A stretch of DNA of 10,469 nt, from assembly GCA_964599275.1 (NCBI GenBank), contig CAZRFK010000069.1, positions 1-10,469 of the forward strand, written 5' to 3'. Shown here in pieces: positions 4,961-10,469 of this stretch. How positions within the stretch are numbered: the first letter of the stretch is position 1; every line of letters starts with the position of its first letter. The DNA comes from PUMD01 sp964599275. Lineage in GTDB: Bacteria; Bacillota; Sulfobacillia; SLMV01. Position numbers and translations under genes: made by a program. The notes beneath the pieces were generated by a model that saw only the letters and a program-made list of their open reading frames with translations, was not told where the DNA came from and did no database searches.

Positions 4961-6907
4961 ACTGAAATTGGCAAAATCAATATTACATTAATACTGTTAC
5001 TATGTGCTGCAATTGTGGTTGGTGTTCATGGTGGAGGCATAGAGGCCAGCGGAGAGGAAAAAATCAAATTTACCATTTTACATACCAACGATGAACATTC
5101 AGCAATAATACCACACTCTCCGGCTGTTGATTATCTGAGTCCTGATGAACAGTCCACTGTAGGAGGGTTTGCCCGCCTGGCAACAGCAATTGAGCAGATC
5201 AGGAATTCAACCGAGGAACCGGTTCTCCTCATGTCAGGAGGTGACTTTTTAGGAGGTGGTCCTTTCAGTTGGTTGGCCCTGAGTGGCCATGCGATTGAAT
5301 TAGAGCTGATGCAGTTGATGGGTTACGATTTTGCAGTCATCGGAAATCATGAGTTCGATTACGGACCAGACATATTTGCTGAATATCTCAAGGCCGCAGG
5401 TTATCCTGACTCTTCATCCATGAATCTGTTGAGTGCCAATGTAAAACCTCCGGACAGTCATCCCCTGTTAGAACTGGGAATTCAACCCTGGTATGTTCAT
5501 GATCTTGATGGTAGCGACCTGTCTATCGGTATTTTTGGTCTTTTAGGGGAGCATGCGCAAACTGTTGTTGCCGATGCAGGTGAAGTAAAATTTGAAGACT
5601 CCTTATCAGCTGCTGAAGAGGCTGTTCAGCAGCTCCACAATGCTGGTGCTGATCTGATCATTGCCCTGACACATTCGGGGCTTGATGAGGACAAACAGCT
5701 GGCCAGAGAAGTTGATGGAGTTGATTTGATTGTTGGTGGGCACTGTCATACCTTACTGGCAGAGCCCATTTTTGAAAACGAAACGTTGATAGTGCAGACA
5801 GGTTCATTATTGGAGAATATGGGTATACTGCAGCTGACTTACAATCGATCCAACCATTCATTGAGGTTGCGCAATCATGATGATTTTGGCTCCTTCACCA
5901 TAAAACTTGATAATGAATTCGAAGAACACCCCATGGTTAAAGAGCAGGTTCAGGAGGTTACCAGCAGCCTGAATGACCTCGTATCAGAACTCACTGCAGG
6001 CAAATATGACGATATCTATCAGGTTGTTACCCTGTCTGACTTCAAAATTGAAAATTCACCATCTTTTGCTGAAACTCCGATGGGCAACCTGGTTGCTGAT
6101 GCCATGCTTGAGGCTGTCGAGCGAGCGAAGGGGCAAAAGGTTGATGCGGCCTTTCAGGCCAGCGGACAAATACGTGGTTCCCTGTTTCCTGGGAGTACTT
6201 CGCAGACAAAAGGACAGATATCTGTTTATGAGGTACTGGAACGATTAGGTTTAGGTGTGGGACCCGACAATACTCCGGGCTATCCTGTAGTGTCGCTGTA
6301 TCTCACAGGTGCAGAACTCAGAAATGTCCTTGAGATATCTGCAATATTGACAGAACTCATGGGTAACTCGTTTTTCCTGCAGGTTTCGGGGTTGCGCACG
6401 GAGATGGATCTGCAACGTGCAGTCGCAGGGCAGTTACCCATACTTGATGTACCCGTGCCAACTTACAGGGCAGTTCTTGAAGCAGAGGTGGTTCGAACTG
6501 ACATTGATTCGACCGATGACACCTACATTGGTCTTTTGGACCACGAAGAAAAATTATTTCATGTTGTCAGCGATTATTATGTGGCATCTTTTATCCCCAT
6601 GGTGGGGGAAATGCTTCCCCGATTAGCAGTTGAGCCCAAGGACGAAAAAGGTCGTCCCTTGAAAGATCTAACTCATGCAGTTGTTCATGATGATGAGGGT
6701 GAGGTCAAAGTGTGGAAGGCGGTACTGGATTATCTTGATGAGATGGACCGAGTACCAGACAAATATGCTGCATCTGAAGGCCGTATAGAACAGGTCACCA
6801 CCCTTTCAGGCAGGATGCTTCAACCAGCCTCGTTAGTCTTCTTGTTGTTGGCGGCCGGTGGTTTATTGGGCTTGTGGGTTGTGAAGAAACGTAGAAACGG
6901 TGCATGA
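4955..6907 (+). CDS. Secreted, membrane-anchored 5'-nucleotidase (UshA/NT5E-like)
   Basis: This extracellular metallophosphoesterase hydrolyses nucleotides or related phosphomonoesters. Numbering from CTG 4955 (650 codons): an N-terminal signal segment (GKINITLILLLCAAIVVG, about 6-23) precedes the mature region. The N-terminal metal-binding domain shows HTNDEHS (43-49), SGGDF (94-98), GNHEFDYG (130-137), THSG (239-242) and GGHCH (261-265). The C-terminal 5_nucleotid_C domain includes AAFQASGQIRGSL and LYLTGAELRNVLE. A hydrophobic helix (about 626-644) followed by KKRR ends the protein, giving a C-terminal membrane anchor with a cytoplasmic tail. No LPXTG precedes it. The first conventional start, GTG 5015, would delete most of the signal peptide, so an earlier CTG or ATT start is preferred. 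It begins 66 bp after the kinase gene and may share its transcript. Nucleotide salvage is the likely role; substrate is inferred. Confidence 0.88.
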   Translation: MITEIGKINITLILLLCAAIVVGVHGGGIEASGEEKIKFTILHTNDEHSAIIPHSPAVDYLSPDEQSTVGGFARLATAIEQIRNSTEEPVLLMSGGDFLGGGPFSWLALSGHAIELELMQLMGYDFAVIGNHEFDYGPDIFAEYLKAAGYPDSSSMNLLSANVKPPDSHPLLELGIQPWYVHDLDGSDLSIGIFGLLGEHAQTVVADAGEVKFEDSLSAAEEAVQQLHNAGADLIIALTHSGLDEDKQLAREVDGVDLIVGGHCHTLLAEPIFENETLIVQTGSLLENMGILQLTYNRSNHSLRLRNHDDFGSFTIKLDNEFEEHPMVKEQVQEVTSSLNDLVSELTAGKYDDIYQVVTLSDFKIENSPSFAETPMGNLVADAMLEAVERAKGQKVDAAFQASGQIRGSLFPGSTSQTKGQISVYEVLERLGLGVGPDNTPGYPVVSLYLTGAELRNVLEISAILTELMGNSFFLQVSGLRTEMDLQRAVAGQLPILDVPVPTYRAVLEAEVVRTDIDSTDDTYIGLLDHEEKLFHVVSDYYVASFIPMVGEMLPRLAVEPKDEKGRPLKDLTHAVVHDDEGEVKVWKAVLDYLDEMDRVPDKYAASEGRIEQVTTLSGRMLQPASLVFLLLAAGGLLGLWVVKKRRNGA

Positions 6908-6979
6908 GAGCGAATTTGCTTTAATTAGATTGAGCAACTTCATATTTCCATGGTCGATTGCAGATGCACTCGTAGGTGC

Positions 6980-7008
6980 TTGACTTAGATAGATGGTGGT
7001 TGGATACT
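6980..7008 (+). promoter_or_regulatory. Candidate sigma-A promoter for padR
   Basis: TTGACT (6980-6985, 5 of 6) and GATACT (7003-7008, 4 of 6) are separated by an optimal 17 bp, about 50 bp before the padR start. I see no clear ATGT-N8-ACAT PadR operator in the region, so autoregulation is not supported by sequence. Confidence 0.45.
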
Positions 7009-7045
7009 AAAAACAATAGATGATTATAGCAAGTATATGAATCAT

Positions 7046-7052
7046 GAGGAGG
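7046..7052 (+). promoter_or_regulatory. RBS fixing the TTG start of padR
   Basis: GAGGAGG lies 8 nt before TTG 7061. An in-frame ATG at 7037 lies upstream of this site and has no good Shine-Dalgarno of its own, so TTG 7061 is the better start. Confidence 0.75.
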
Positions 7053-7060
7053 TTTTACCC

Positions 7061-7471
7061 TTGACTGAAAATGAACAATGCAGCCAAAAGTCAGGACACG
7101 GGCGACAGTGTCAGTGCCATCATCCAGGTAGAGGATCTTTGCTGCAGGGCTTCATACAACCTGCACTATTATTACTGCTTATTGAGAGCCCGGCGCACGG
7201 TTATGATCTGGCGAACCGTCTGGATGATTTTGGATTGGCTGACTCAGATCCTGGTGGTATATATCGTACCTTGCAGAAACTCGAGGGGGACGGTTTTATA
7301 GAGTCCAGCTGGGATACTAGTGGTAGCGGTCCTGCCAGGAAAGTCTATGAAGTAACTACTGAAGGGCATGAGTTTTTGAACACCTGGGTAGCTGCTCTGA
7401 AGCGCAATCGCGAGTTTCTCACCCAGTTTATTCAAAGATATGATAAACAGCAAGACAGAGAACTCAACTAG
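7061..7471 (+). CDS. PadR-family transcriptional regulator with Cys/His-rich N-terminus
   Basis: This is a winged-helix DNA-binding repressor of the PadR family; members respond to phenolic acids, drugs or other signals and often control transporters. From TTG 7061 the protein has 136 residues. The PadR domain is clear: FIQPALLLLLIESPAHGYDL (31-50), PGGIYRTLQKLEGDGFIES (64-82, recognition helix region) and GPARKVYEVTTEG (90-102, wing). A C-terminal helix of about 25 residues fits the short PadR-s2 type dimerisation helix. Before the domain, residues 7-21 contain Cys7, His13, Cys17, Cys19, His20 and His21, unusual for PadR and suggestive of metal or redox sensing. No target transporter is adjacent; the next gene encodes a corrinoid adenosyltransferase with its own promoter. 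Family firm; ligand and targets unknown. Confidence 0.92.
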   Translation: MTENEQCSQKSGHGRQCQCHHPGRGSLLQGFIQPALLLLLIESPAHGYDLANRLDDFGLADSDPGGIYRTLQKLEGDGFIESSWDTSGSGPARKVYEVTTEGHEFLNTWVAALKRNREFLTQFIQRYDKQQDRELN

Positions 7472-7667
7472 GCCAACTTTTCCGGATTGTCGTCTGTATT
7501 GAGACTATACTACTCTTGATATTCTGCTGTTTGAGCGCTTAATGGCAGGAGGTACAATTCGGATTATCCTTCATCAATACGGCGAAGATATTCAAGACTT
7601 ACTATTATTTTTTATGTTGACAGGCCTCTTTCCACATCTTTTTAATCGAATCCAAAATCTGAGGTGA
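7440..7667 (+). pseudogene. Possible small gene interrupted by one in-frame TGA, overlapping the end of padR
   Basis: An ATG at 7440 overlaps the padR 3' end in another frame and opens a protein-like reading frame of 76 codons. Its only interruption is TGA at 7500-7502. The first part ends RPTFPDCRLY; after the TGA it reads DYTTLDILLFERLMAGG, then IRIILHQYGEDIQDLLLFF, then MLTGLFPHLFNRIQNLR, ending in TGA 7665-7667 inside the cobO ribosome site. The composition (charged start, amphipathic and hydrophobic C-terminal half) looks coding-like. The TGA may have arisen from a Trp codon (pseudogene or sequencing error) or, less likely, encode selenocysteine; I see no clear SECIS hairpin downstream. 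An internal ATG (7542) could give a 41-residue product, but it has no good ribosome site. A TTGACA promoter box inside it argues for caution. Confidence 0.3.
7617..7646 (+). promoter_or_regulatory. Strong sigma-A promoter for cobO
   Basis: A perfect TTGACA (7617-7622) and TTTAAT (7641-7646, 5 of 6) are separated by 18 bp. Transcription would start near 7653, giving a leader of only about 20 nt. That leaves no room for a cobalamin riboswitch in the leader. Confidence 0.65.
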
Positions 7668-7671
7668 TACT

Positions 7672-8277
7672 GTGAGTAAAAAAGAAAATGGCCTCAAACG
7701 AGGTTATATTCAGGTCTACACAGGGAATGGTAAAGGCAAGACAACAGCAGCCTTGGGACTGGCTTTGAGAGCAGTAGGACGCGGCTTGAGGGTACATATG
7801 ATTCAATTTATGAAGAGGTGGGGGGTTGGTGAACACCTGGCGGCAAAACAGCTTGGTTCAGACCTGCAGATCGAACAGGTAGGGCAGCCATACCTGTGCG
7901 CACGTGGAGGCGATCTGGATAAAAAAACTCGTGAATCGCTGCCGGATGATGTTGTCGTATTTACACCAGAAAATCCTCCCCAAAAAATGCTGGAGTCAGC
8001 GCAGAGGGGTCTTGAGAAAGCCCATAATATAATGCAGAACTGCTCTGCAGATATATTGATTTTGGATGAAATTAATGTGGCAGCAGATTATGAGTTCATC
8101 AGTCAATCAGAATTGCTGAAATTAATGGATTCGAAACCGGCAGGGATGGAATTGATTCTTACCGGGCGAAATGCCAAGCCTGATATCATTGAAAAGGCAG
8201 ATCTGGTAACTGAAATGCAGGAAATTAAACATTACTATCAGCAAGGAGTTACCGCTCGTAATGGTATAGAAAAATGA
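7672..8277 (+). CDS. cobO: Cob(I)alamin/corrinoid adenosyltransferase, CobA/CobO/BtuR family
   Basis: This enzyme transfers the 5'-deoxyadenosyl group of ATP to cob(I)alamin or cobinamide, giving the coenzyme B12 form; it is cytoplasmic. It has 201 residues, the usual family length. The nucleotide-binding loop GNGKGKTT (18-25) follows YIQVYT; further family signatures are a HMIQFMKRW segment (about 42-50), DILILDEIN (Walker-B-like), ELILTGRNAKPDIIEKADLVTEM, and the C-terminal KHYYQQGVTARNGIEK, matching the family's His-x-Tyr...Gly...Ala...Gly-Ile-Glu ending. GTG start with GAGGTG at 7661-7666, 5-nt spacing. It sits alone, without corrin biosynthesis genes, between padR and cysE, with a strong promoter. 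This suggests a house-keeping or salvage role in an organism using B12 enzymes. Sequence cannot tell whether cobalamin or precursors are the main substrate. Confidence 0.95.
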   Translation: MSKKENGLKRGYIQVYTGNGKGKTTAALGLALRAVGRGLRVHMIQFMKRWGVGEHLAAKQLGSDLQIEQVGQPYLCARGGDLDKKTRESLPDDVVVFTPENPPQKMLESAQRGLEKAHNIMQNCSADILILDEINVAADYEFISQSELLKLMDSKPAGMELILTGRNAKPDIIEKADLVTEMQEIKHYYQQGVTARNGIEK

Positions 8278-8356
8278 CGTATCTCTGCATGTTAGAGAAA
8301 ATCACCTTTCTTTCATCTATCTTTATTCCAAAATACTGGTTGCAATCAAAGCCCCG

Positions 8357-8381
8357 AAACCTGATATAATTAGTCAGGTTA
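8357..8381 (+). promoter_or_regulatory. cysEK extended -10 promoter embedded in an Rrf2/IscR-like palindrome
   Basis: TGATATAAT (8362-8370) is an extended -10 with a perfect TATAAT; the best -35 candidate is TTGCAA (8340-8345) at a long 19-bp spacing. The -10 is flanked by a perfect 7-bp inverted repeat, AACCTGA (8358-8364) and TCAGGTT (8374-8380). Aligned on its centre (8369), the 25-bp window matches the E. coli type-1 IscR pattern (ATASYYGACT, 5-bp centre RWWWY, AGTCRRSTAT) at 19 of 25 positions. The right half AGTCAGGT is intact. Rrf2-family regulators (IscR, CymR) commonly control cysteine genes in Firmicutes, so repression by such a protein fits. Confidence 0.55.
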
Positions 8382-8388
8382 CTTGGGG

Positions 8389-8395
8389 AAGGAGG
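8389..8395 (+). promoter_or_regulatory. RBS fixing the TTG start of cysE
   Basis: AAGGAGG with 8-nt spacing to TTG 8404. The frame has no ATG that would leave the conserved N-terminal helix intact, so TTG is chosen. Confidence 0.75.
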
Positions 8396-8403
8396 TTCCT
8401 TGA

Positions 8404-8970
8404 TTGCTCCAGACTCTCAGGAAGGATTTGCGTGCTGCTCTCAAGCGGGATCCAGCAGCAGTATCGAGGTTACAAGTCATTTTATTTTATCCTGGATTTC
8501 ACTCAATTGTGATGCATAGAATTGCTCATCAGCTTTATCTGTGGAAACTTTATCTTCTGGCCCATTTTGTCAGTTGGTTTTCGAGGTTTTTTACAGGCAT
8601 CGAAATTCATCCAGCCGCTCGCATTTCAGAAGGGTTTTTCATAGATCACGGTATGGGGGTGGTCATTGGGGAAACAACCTGCATCGGACGCAATGTTACT
8701 CTTTACCAGGGAGTGGTTCTGGGTGGTACCGGTAAAGAGCGTAATAACCGGCATCCAGATGTGGACGATGGTGCGATGATTGGGGCAGGAGCTAAAGTGT
8801 TGGGTCCGATCAAGATAGGTAAGGATAGTAAGGTAGGGGCAGGTGCAGTGGTCCTTGAAGATGTTCCACCCCATTGCACTGTTGTGGGCATACCTGCTGA
8901 AATAGTCGGAGGCAGTAATCAGGGTGAATTGAGCACGGAAAGGAGAAAAGATGATATCCAGAAATTATGA
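8404..8970 (+). CDS. cysE: Serine O-acetyltransferase
   Basis: CysE acetylates L-serine with acetyl-CoA to O-acetylserine, the first step of cysteine synthesis. At 188 residues it is the short form lacking the N-terminal extension of the 273-residue E. coli enzyme. Residues 1-60 form the helical part, with YPGFHSIVMHRIAH (29-42). The left-handed beta-helix follows: GIEIHPAARISEGFFIDHG (65-83) with catalytic Asp81-His82 (E. coli His158), MGVVIGETTCIG, VTLYQGVVLGGTGK (98-111), RHP (His117, matching E. coli His193), and hexapeptide repeats GAMIGAGAKVLGPIKIG. The ending PPHCTVVGIPAEIV is typical. The gene overlaps cysK by 20 bp, so the pair is almost certainly one operon and may form the cysteine synthase complex; the usual C-terminal Ile that inserts into CysK is not obvious (the tail ends in Gln-Lys-Leu). 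Confidence 0.95.
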   Translation: MLQTLRKDLRAALKRDPAAVSRLQVILFYPGFHSIVMHRIAHQLYLWKLYLLAHFVSWFSRFFTGIEIHPAARISEGFFIDHGMGVVIGETTCIGRNVTLYQGVVLGGTGKERNNRHPDVDDGAMIGAGAKVLGPIKIGKDSKVGAGAVVLEDVPPHCTVVGIPAEIVGGSNQGELSTERRKDDIQKL

Positions 8971-9877
8971 AAGTCTTGTGGAAACCATAGGTAATACTCC
9001 ACTGGTTAATATTAAGGATATATGGTCAGATAGGGATAAAATTGATGTTTGGGGTAAAATTGAAGCGTACAATCCCGGTGGCAGCGTCAAAGACCGGATT
9101 GCTCTGGGAATGATCGAGAGCGCAGAAAAGACAGGCATGCTGGAGCCTGGCGACACCATCGTAGAACCGACCAGTGGTAACACTGGGATAGGTATCGCTC
9201 TGGTTGCAGCCGTGAAGGGATATGAAGTGATATTGACGATGCCGGAAAGTATGTCCGATGAAAGACGAACTTTACTTAAGATGTTAGGTGCTAAATTGAA
9301 ACTAACTCCTGCGGATGAGGGAATGCGGGGAGCTGTTGACTCGGCAAAATTGCTTGCAGAAAAAGATGGATACTTTATGCCAGATCAATTCAGCAATCCG
9401 GCAAATCCGGAGATCCACAGACAAACTACTGCTAGGGAAATCATTAGAGATACCGGCGGTAATATAGATTATTTTGTTTGTGGGGTTGGAACAGGGGGAA
9501 CTCTCACTGGGGTTGCCTCGGTACTCAAAAATCGCCTGAACAGTGTAAAGATAGTCGCCGTCGAGCCAGCTGAATCACCGGTCATCTCAGGAGGTGAAGC
9601 CGGTTCTCATGGTATACAGGGGATAGGAGCTGGTTTCATTCCTGAGGTGCTGGACTCAAGCTTAATTGACGACGTTATCACAGTTTCCGAGGAAGAATCG
9701 TTGAATTTTTCCGGTCGCCTGGCCCGGGAAGAGGGATTGTTGGTTGGTATATCCTCAGGAGCAGCAGCAGCCGGAGTACATAAAATCGTCACTTCTCTTC
9801 CTTCAAAAGGCTCATCGTATGATGTAGTGACAGTATTTCCTGACACCGCAGAACGTTATTTGAGCATCTTCAGTTAA
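8951..9877 (+). CDS. cysK: O-acetylserine sulfhydrylase (cysteine synthase A)
   Basis: This PLP-dependent enzyme makes L-cysteine from O-acetylserine and sulfide in the cytoplasm. It has 308 residues, the usual length. IGNTPLV (13-19) opens the fold; NPGGSVKDR (41-49) carries the PLP Schiff-base Lys47; PTSGNTGIG (about 78-86) is the substrate-binding loop; GVGTGGTLTG binds the PLP phosphate; VGISSGAAAAG and VTVFPDTAERYLS close the active site and protein. ATG 8951 follows AAAGGAGA (8939-8946) inside the cysE end. It is the last gene of the cysEK unit; no clear intrinsic terminator directly follows. Nothing is missing from the catalytic set I can check. A cystathionine beta-synthase role is unlikely with this length and cysE partner. 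Confidence 0.96.
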   Translation: MISRNYESLVETIGNTPLVNIKDIWSDRDKIDVWGKIEAYNPGGSVKDRIALGMIESAEKTGMLEPGDTIVEPTSGNTGIGIALVAAVKGYEVILTMPESMSDERRTLLKMLGAKLKLTPADEGMRGAVDSAKLLAEKDGYFMPDQFSNPANPEIHRQTTAREIIRDTGGNIDYFVCGVGTGGTLTGVASVLKNRLNSVKIVAVEPAESPVISGGEAGSHGIQGIGAGFIPEVLDSSLIDDVITVSEEESLNFSGRLAREEGLLVGISSGAAAAGVHKIVTSLPSKGSSYDVVTVFPDTAERYLSIFS

Positions 9878-9944
9878 TTCCTTTGTTCCATCCAATGTAA
9901 TGTGTGGACTGGTAGCTTGCATAGAAAGTATGTGGGGTGCTCTG

Positions 9945-10053
9945 ATGAGGTCATTTTCAATGGTTGGAGCAACAAGAAGAAACAGGCGGATAGACGCTGA
10001 AAGAGTAAGCATTTTCAGCGGACAGGACGACGCTTAATTGATTGTGACCTCAT
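9945..10053. repeat. Nested inverted repeats after cysK
   Basis: The outer arms ATGAGGTCA (9945-9953) and TGACCTCAT (10045-10053) are perfect reverse complements 91 bp apart. Inside, CGCTGAAA (9995-10002) and TTTCAGCG (10013-10020) form a perfect 8-bp hairpin with a 10-nt loop. The layout could be a structured RNA, an old miniature mobile element or a weak terminator. No T-run follows the inner hairpin, and it matches no riboswitch class I know. Confidence 0.5.
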
Positions 10054-10109
10054 GAAGTCAGGCGCTGCAAATCCACATTAACGGTTAGCCTTGATTGAGA
10101 CGGACTATA

Positions 10110-10127
10110 GTGTTAAGATTTTAACAA
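10110..10127. promoter_or_regulatory. Rex-type operator upstream of the FMN-binding-like lipoprotein gene
   Basis: The 18 bases GTGTTAAGATTTTAACAA match the clostridial Rex consensus TTGTTAA-N4-TTAACAA at 13 of 14 defined positions; only the first base differs. Rex is an NADH-sensing repressor that binds when the NADH/NAD+ ratio is low. The site lies 57 bp before the ATG, within the likely promoter; candidate TATAGT (10106-10111) overlaps it, but I cannot assign a clear -35. A second TTAACAA half-site lies at 10158-10164. Confidence 0.6.
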
Positions 10128-10183
10128 GCAAAAATTAACCAAGATTGTAATTTTGTATTAACAACTGGGAGGTTTAATGTATT

Positions 10184-10469
10184 ATGAAGAGAAGTTTTGC
10201 ATTGTTAATGTCTGTCTTACTCTTAGGAGGCCTCATTGTTTTCGCAGCTGGATGCAACGAAGCTGCGGAACCCGCGAATGAGGAACAAACATTACGTCCG
10301 CATTGGAATCTCAGAGATGGTGATTATCGAGGACATTTCGATGACCGAGAGCATAATGTAAGTGTACAAGTTACCATTGAAGATGAGGAAATAGTGGGGG
10401 TCAGCCTGAGATATCAGCAATATGACGGTATCGTTTATGAGGAAGACCCTGAGGTACCAGATGATTATC
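10184..10469 (+). CDS. Lipoprotein with FMN-binding-like domain (3'-truncated by window edge)
   Basis: The first 95 residues of a probable exported lipoprotein. The signal peptide has MKR, a hydrophobic core (about 5-20) and a lipobox-like FAAGC with the lipidated Cys24; Ala rather than Leu at -3 is a weaker but acceptable lipobox. After a short acidic linker, the sequence LRDGDYRGHFDDREHNVSV (about 43-61), followed by VTIEDEEIVGVSLRY, matches the start of FMN_bind-type domains (D-G-x-Y-x-G, then V-x-V-x-I-x-x-x-x-I-x-x-V). These occur in RnfG/NqrC and in many stand-alone anaerobe redox lipoproteins. The conserved Thr that carries covalent FMN lies beyond the window, so flavin attachment cannot be judged. 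ATG 10184 is set by GGGAGG at 10167-10172 (11-nt spacing); ATG 10177 is in a frame without these features. The Rex site upstream fits a redox role. Confidence 0.8.
   Translation, partial: MKRSFALLMSVLLLGGLIVFAAGCNEAAEPANEEQTLRPHWNLRDGDYRGHFDDREHNVSVQVTIEDEEIVGVSLRYQQYDGIVYEEDPEVPDDY

Larger units (their letters stand above)
9878..10183 (+). other. 306-bp intergenic region between cysK and the lipoprotein gene
   Basis: No gene is clearly supported here. A 45-codon frame (ATG 9900 to TAA 10037) exists but has no convincing ribosome site for its first ATG; an internal ATG at 9945 has GGGG 7 nt upstream. The stretch holds nested inverted repeats (9945-10053), a TTAAC-rich promoter region and a Rex-type operator. 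Confidence 0.6.

Noticed and set aside
6800..6907. LPXTG sortase signal in the nucleotidase
   Set aside because: The residues before the hydrophobic helix read LQPAS, not LPXTG or a known variant.
7037..7060. ATG 7037 as padR start
   Set aside because: The strong GAGGAGG lies after this ATG and is correctly spaced for TTG 7061; the ATG has no Shine-Dalgarno of its own.
7472..7671. Cobalamin riboswitch upstream of cobO
   Set aside because: No B12-box-like conserved core is visible, and the predicted promoter leaves a leader of only about 20 nt.
8278..8403. T-box or S-box leader for cysEK
   Set aside because: The gap is only 126 bp, the promoter lies close to the gene, and I see no GGTGG-type T-box or SAM-riboswitch core.

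Overview
This window looks like a chromosomal segment of an anaerobic, Gram-positive-type bacterium, most likely Clostridia-like Firmicutes. The evidence is strong GGAGG-type ribosome binding sites, frequent GTG and TTG starts (argR, capA-like, aag, padR, cobO, cysE), DppA and AhrC/ArgR-type proteins closest in motif to Bacillus/Clostridium forms, and a near-perfect clostridial Rex operator. The assignment is inferred from sequence character, not from a database match. All confident genes are on the plus strand. I see no rRNA, tRNA, CRISPR array, transposase or phage gene.

Left part (1-1800): the 3' portion of a DppA-like M55 D-aminopeptidase runs in from the left edge. It is followed by a 76-residue zinc-ribbon protein of unknown function, whose promoter region holds an 18-bp palindrome and whose start codon lies inside a long inverted repeat. 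A stand-alone ArgR-family regulator comes next; its arginine-binding Asp-Asp pair is replaced by Glu-Arg.

Central cluster (1858-6907): a cytoplasmic CapA-type metallophosphoesterase, a 3-methyladenine DNA glycosylase, a BadF/NagK-type amino-sugar kinase (overlapping the glycosylase gene by 28 bp) and a surface-anchored 5'-nucleotidase lie close together and may be one transcription unit. The kinase and the upstream D-aminopeptidase fit cell-wall recycling, and the nucleotidase fits external nucleotide salvage. The DNA-repair gene looks like a passenger. The nucleotidase has no ATG/GTG/TTG codon that would include its signal peptide, so it probably starts at CTG or ATT.

Right part (6980-10469): a PadR-family regulator with a Cys/His-rich N-terminus; a short reading frame after it interrupted by one TGA; a cob(I)alamin adenosyltransferase with its own strong promoter; a cysE-cysK cysteine-biosynthesis pair whose extended -10 promoter is embedded in an Rrf2/IscR-like palindrome; a 306-bp gap with nested inverted repeats and a Rex-type operator; and the 5' part of a lipoprotein with an FMN-binding-like domain, running off the right edge.

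The regulatory DNA is the most interesting content: candidate operators for Rex (NADH redox), an Rrf2-family regulator (Fe-S or cysteine status) and ArgR, plus two RNA structures that would cover ribosome binding sites or start codons. No clearly new multi-gene system is evident.
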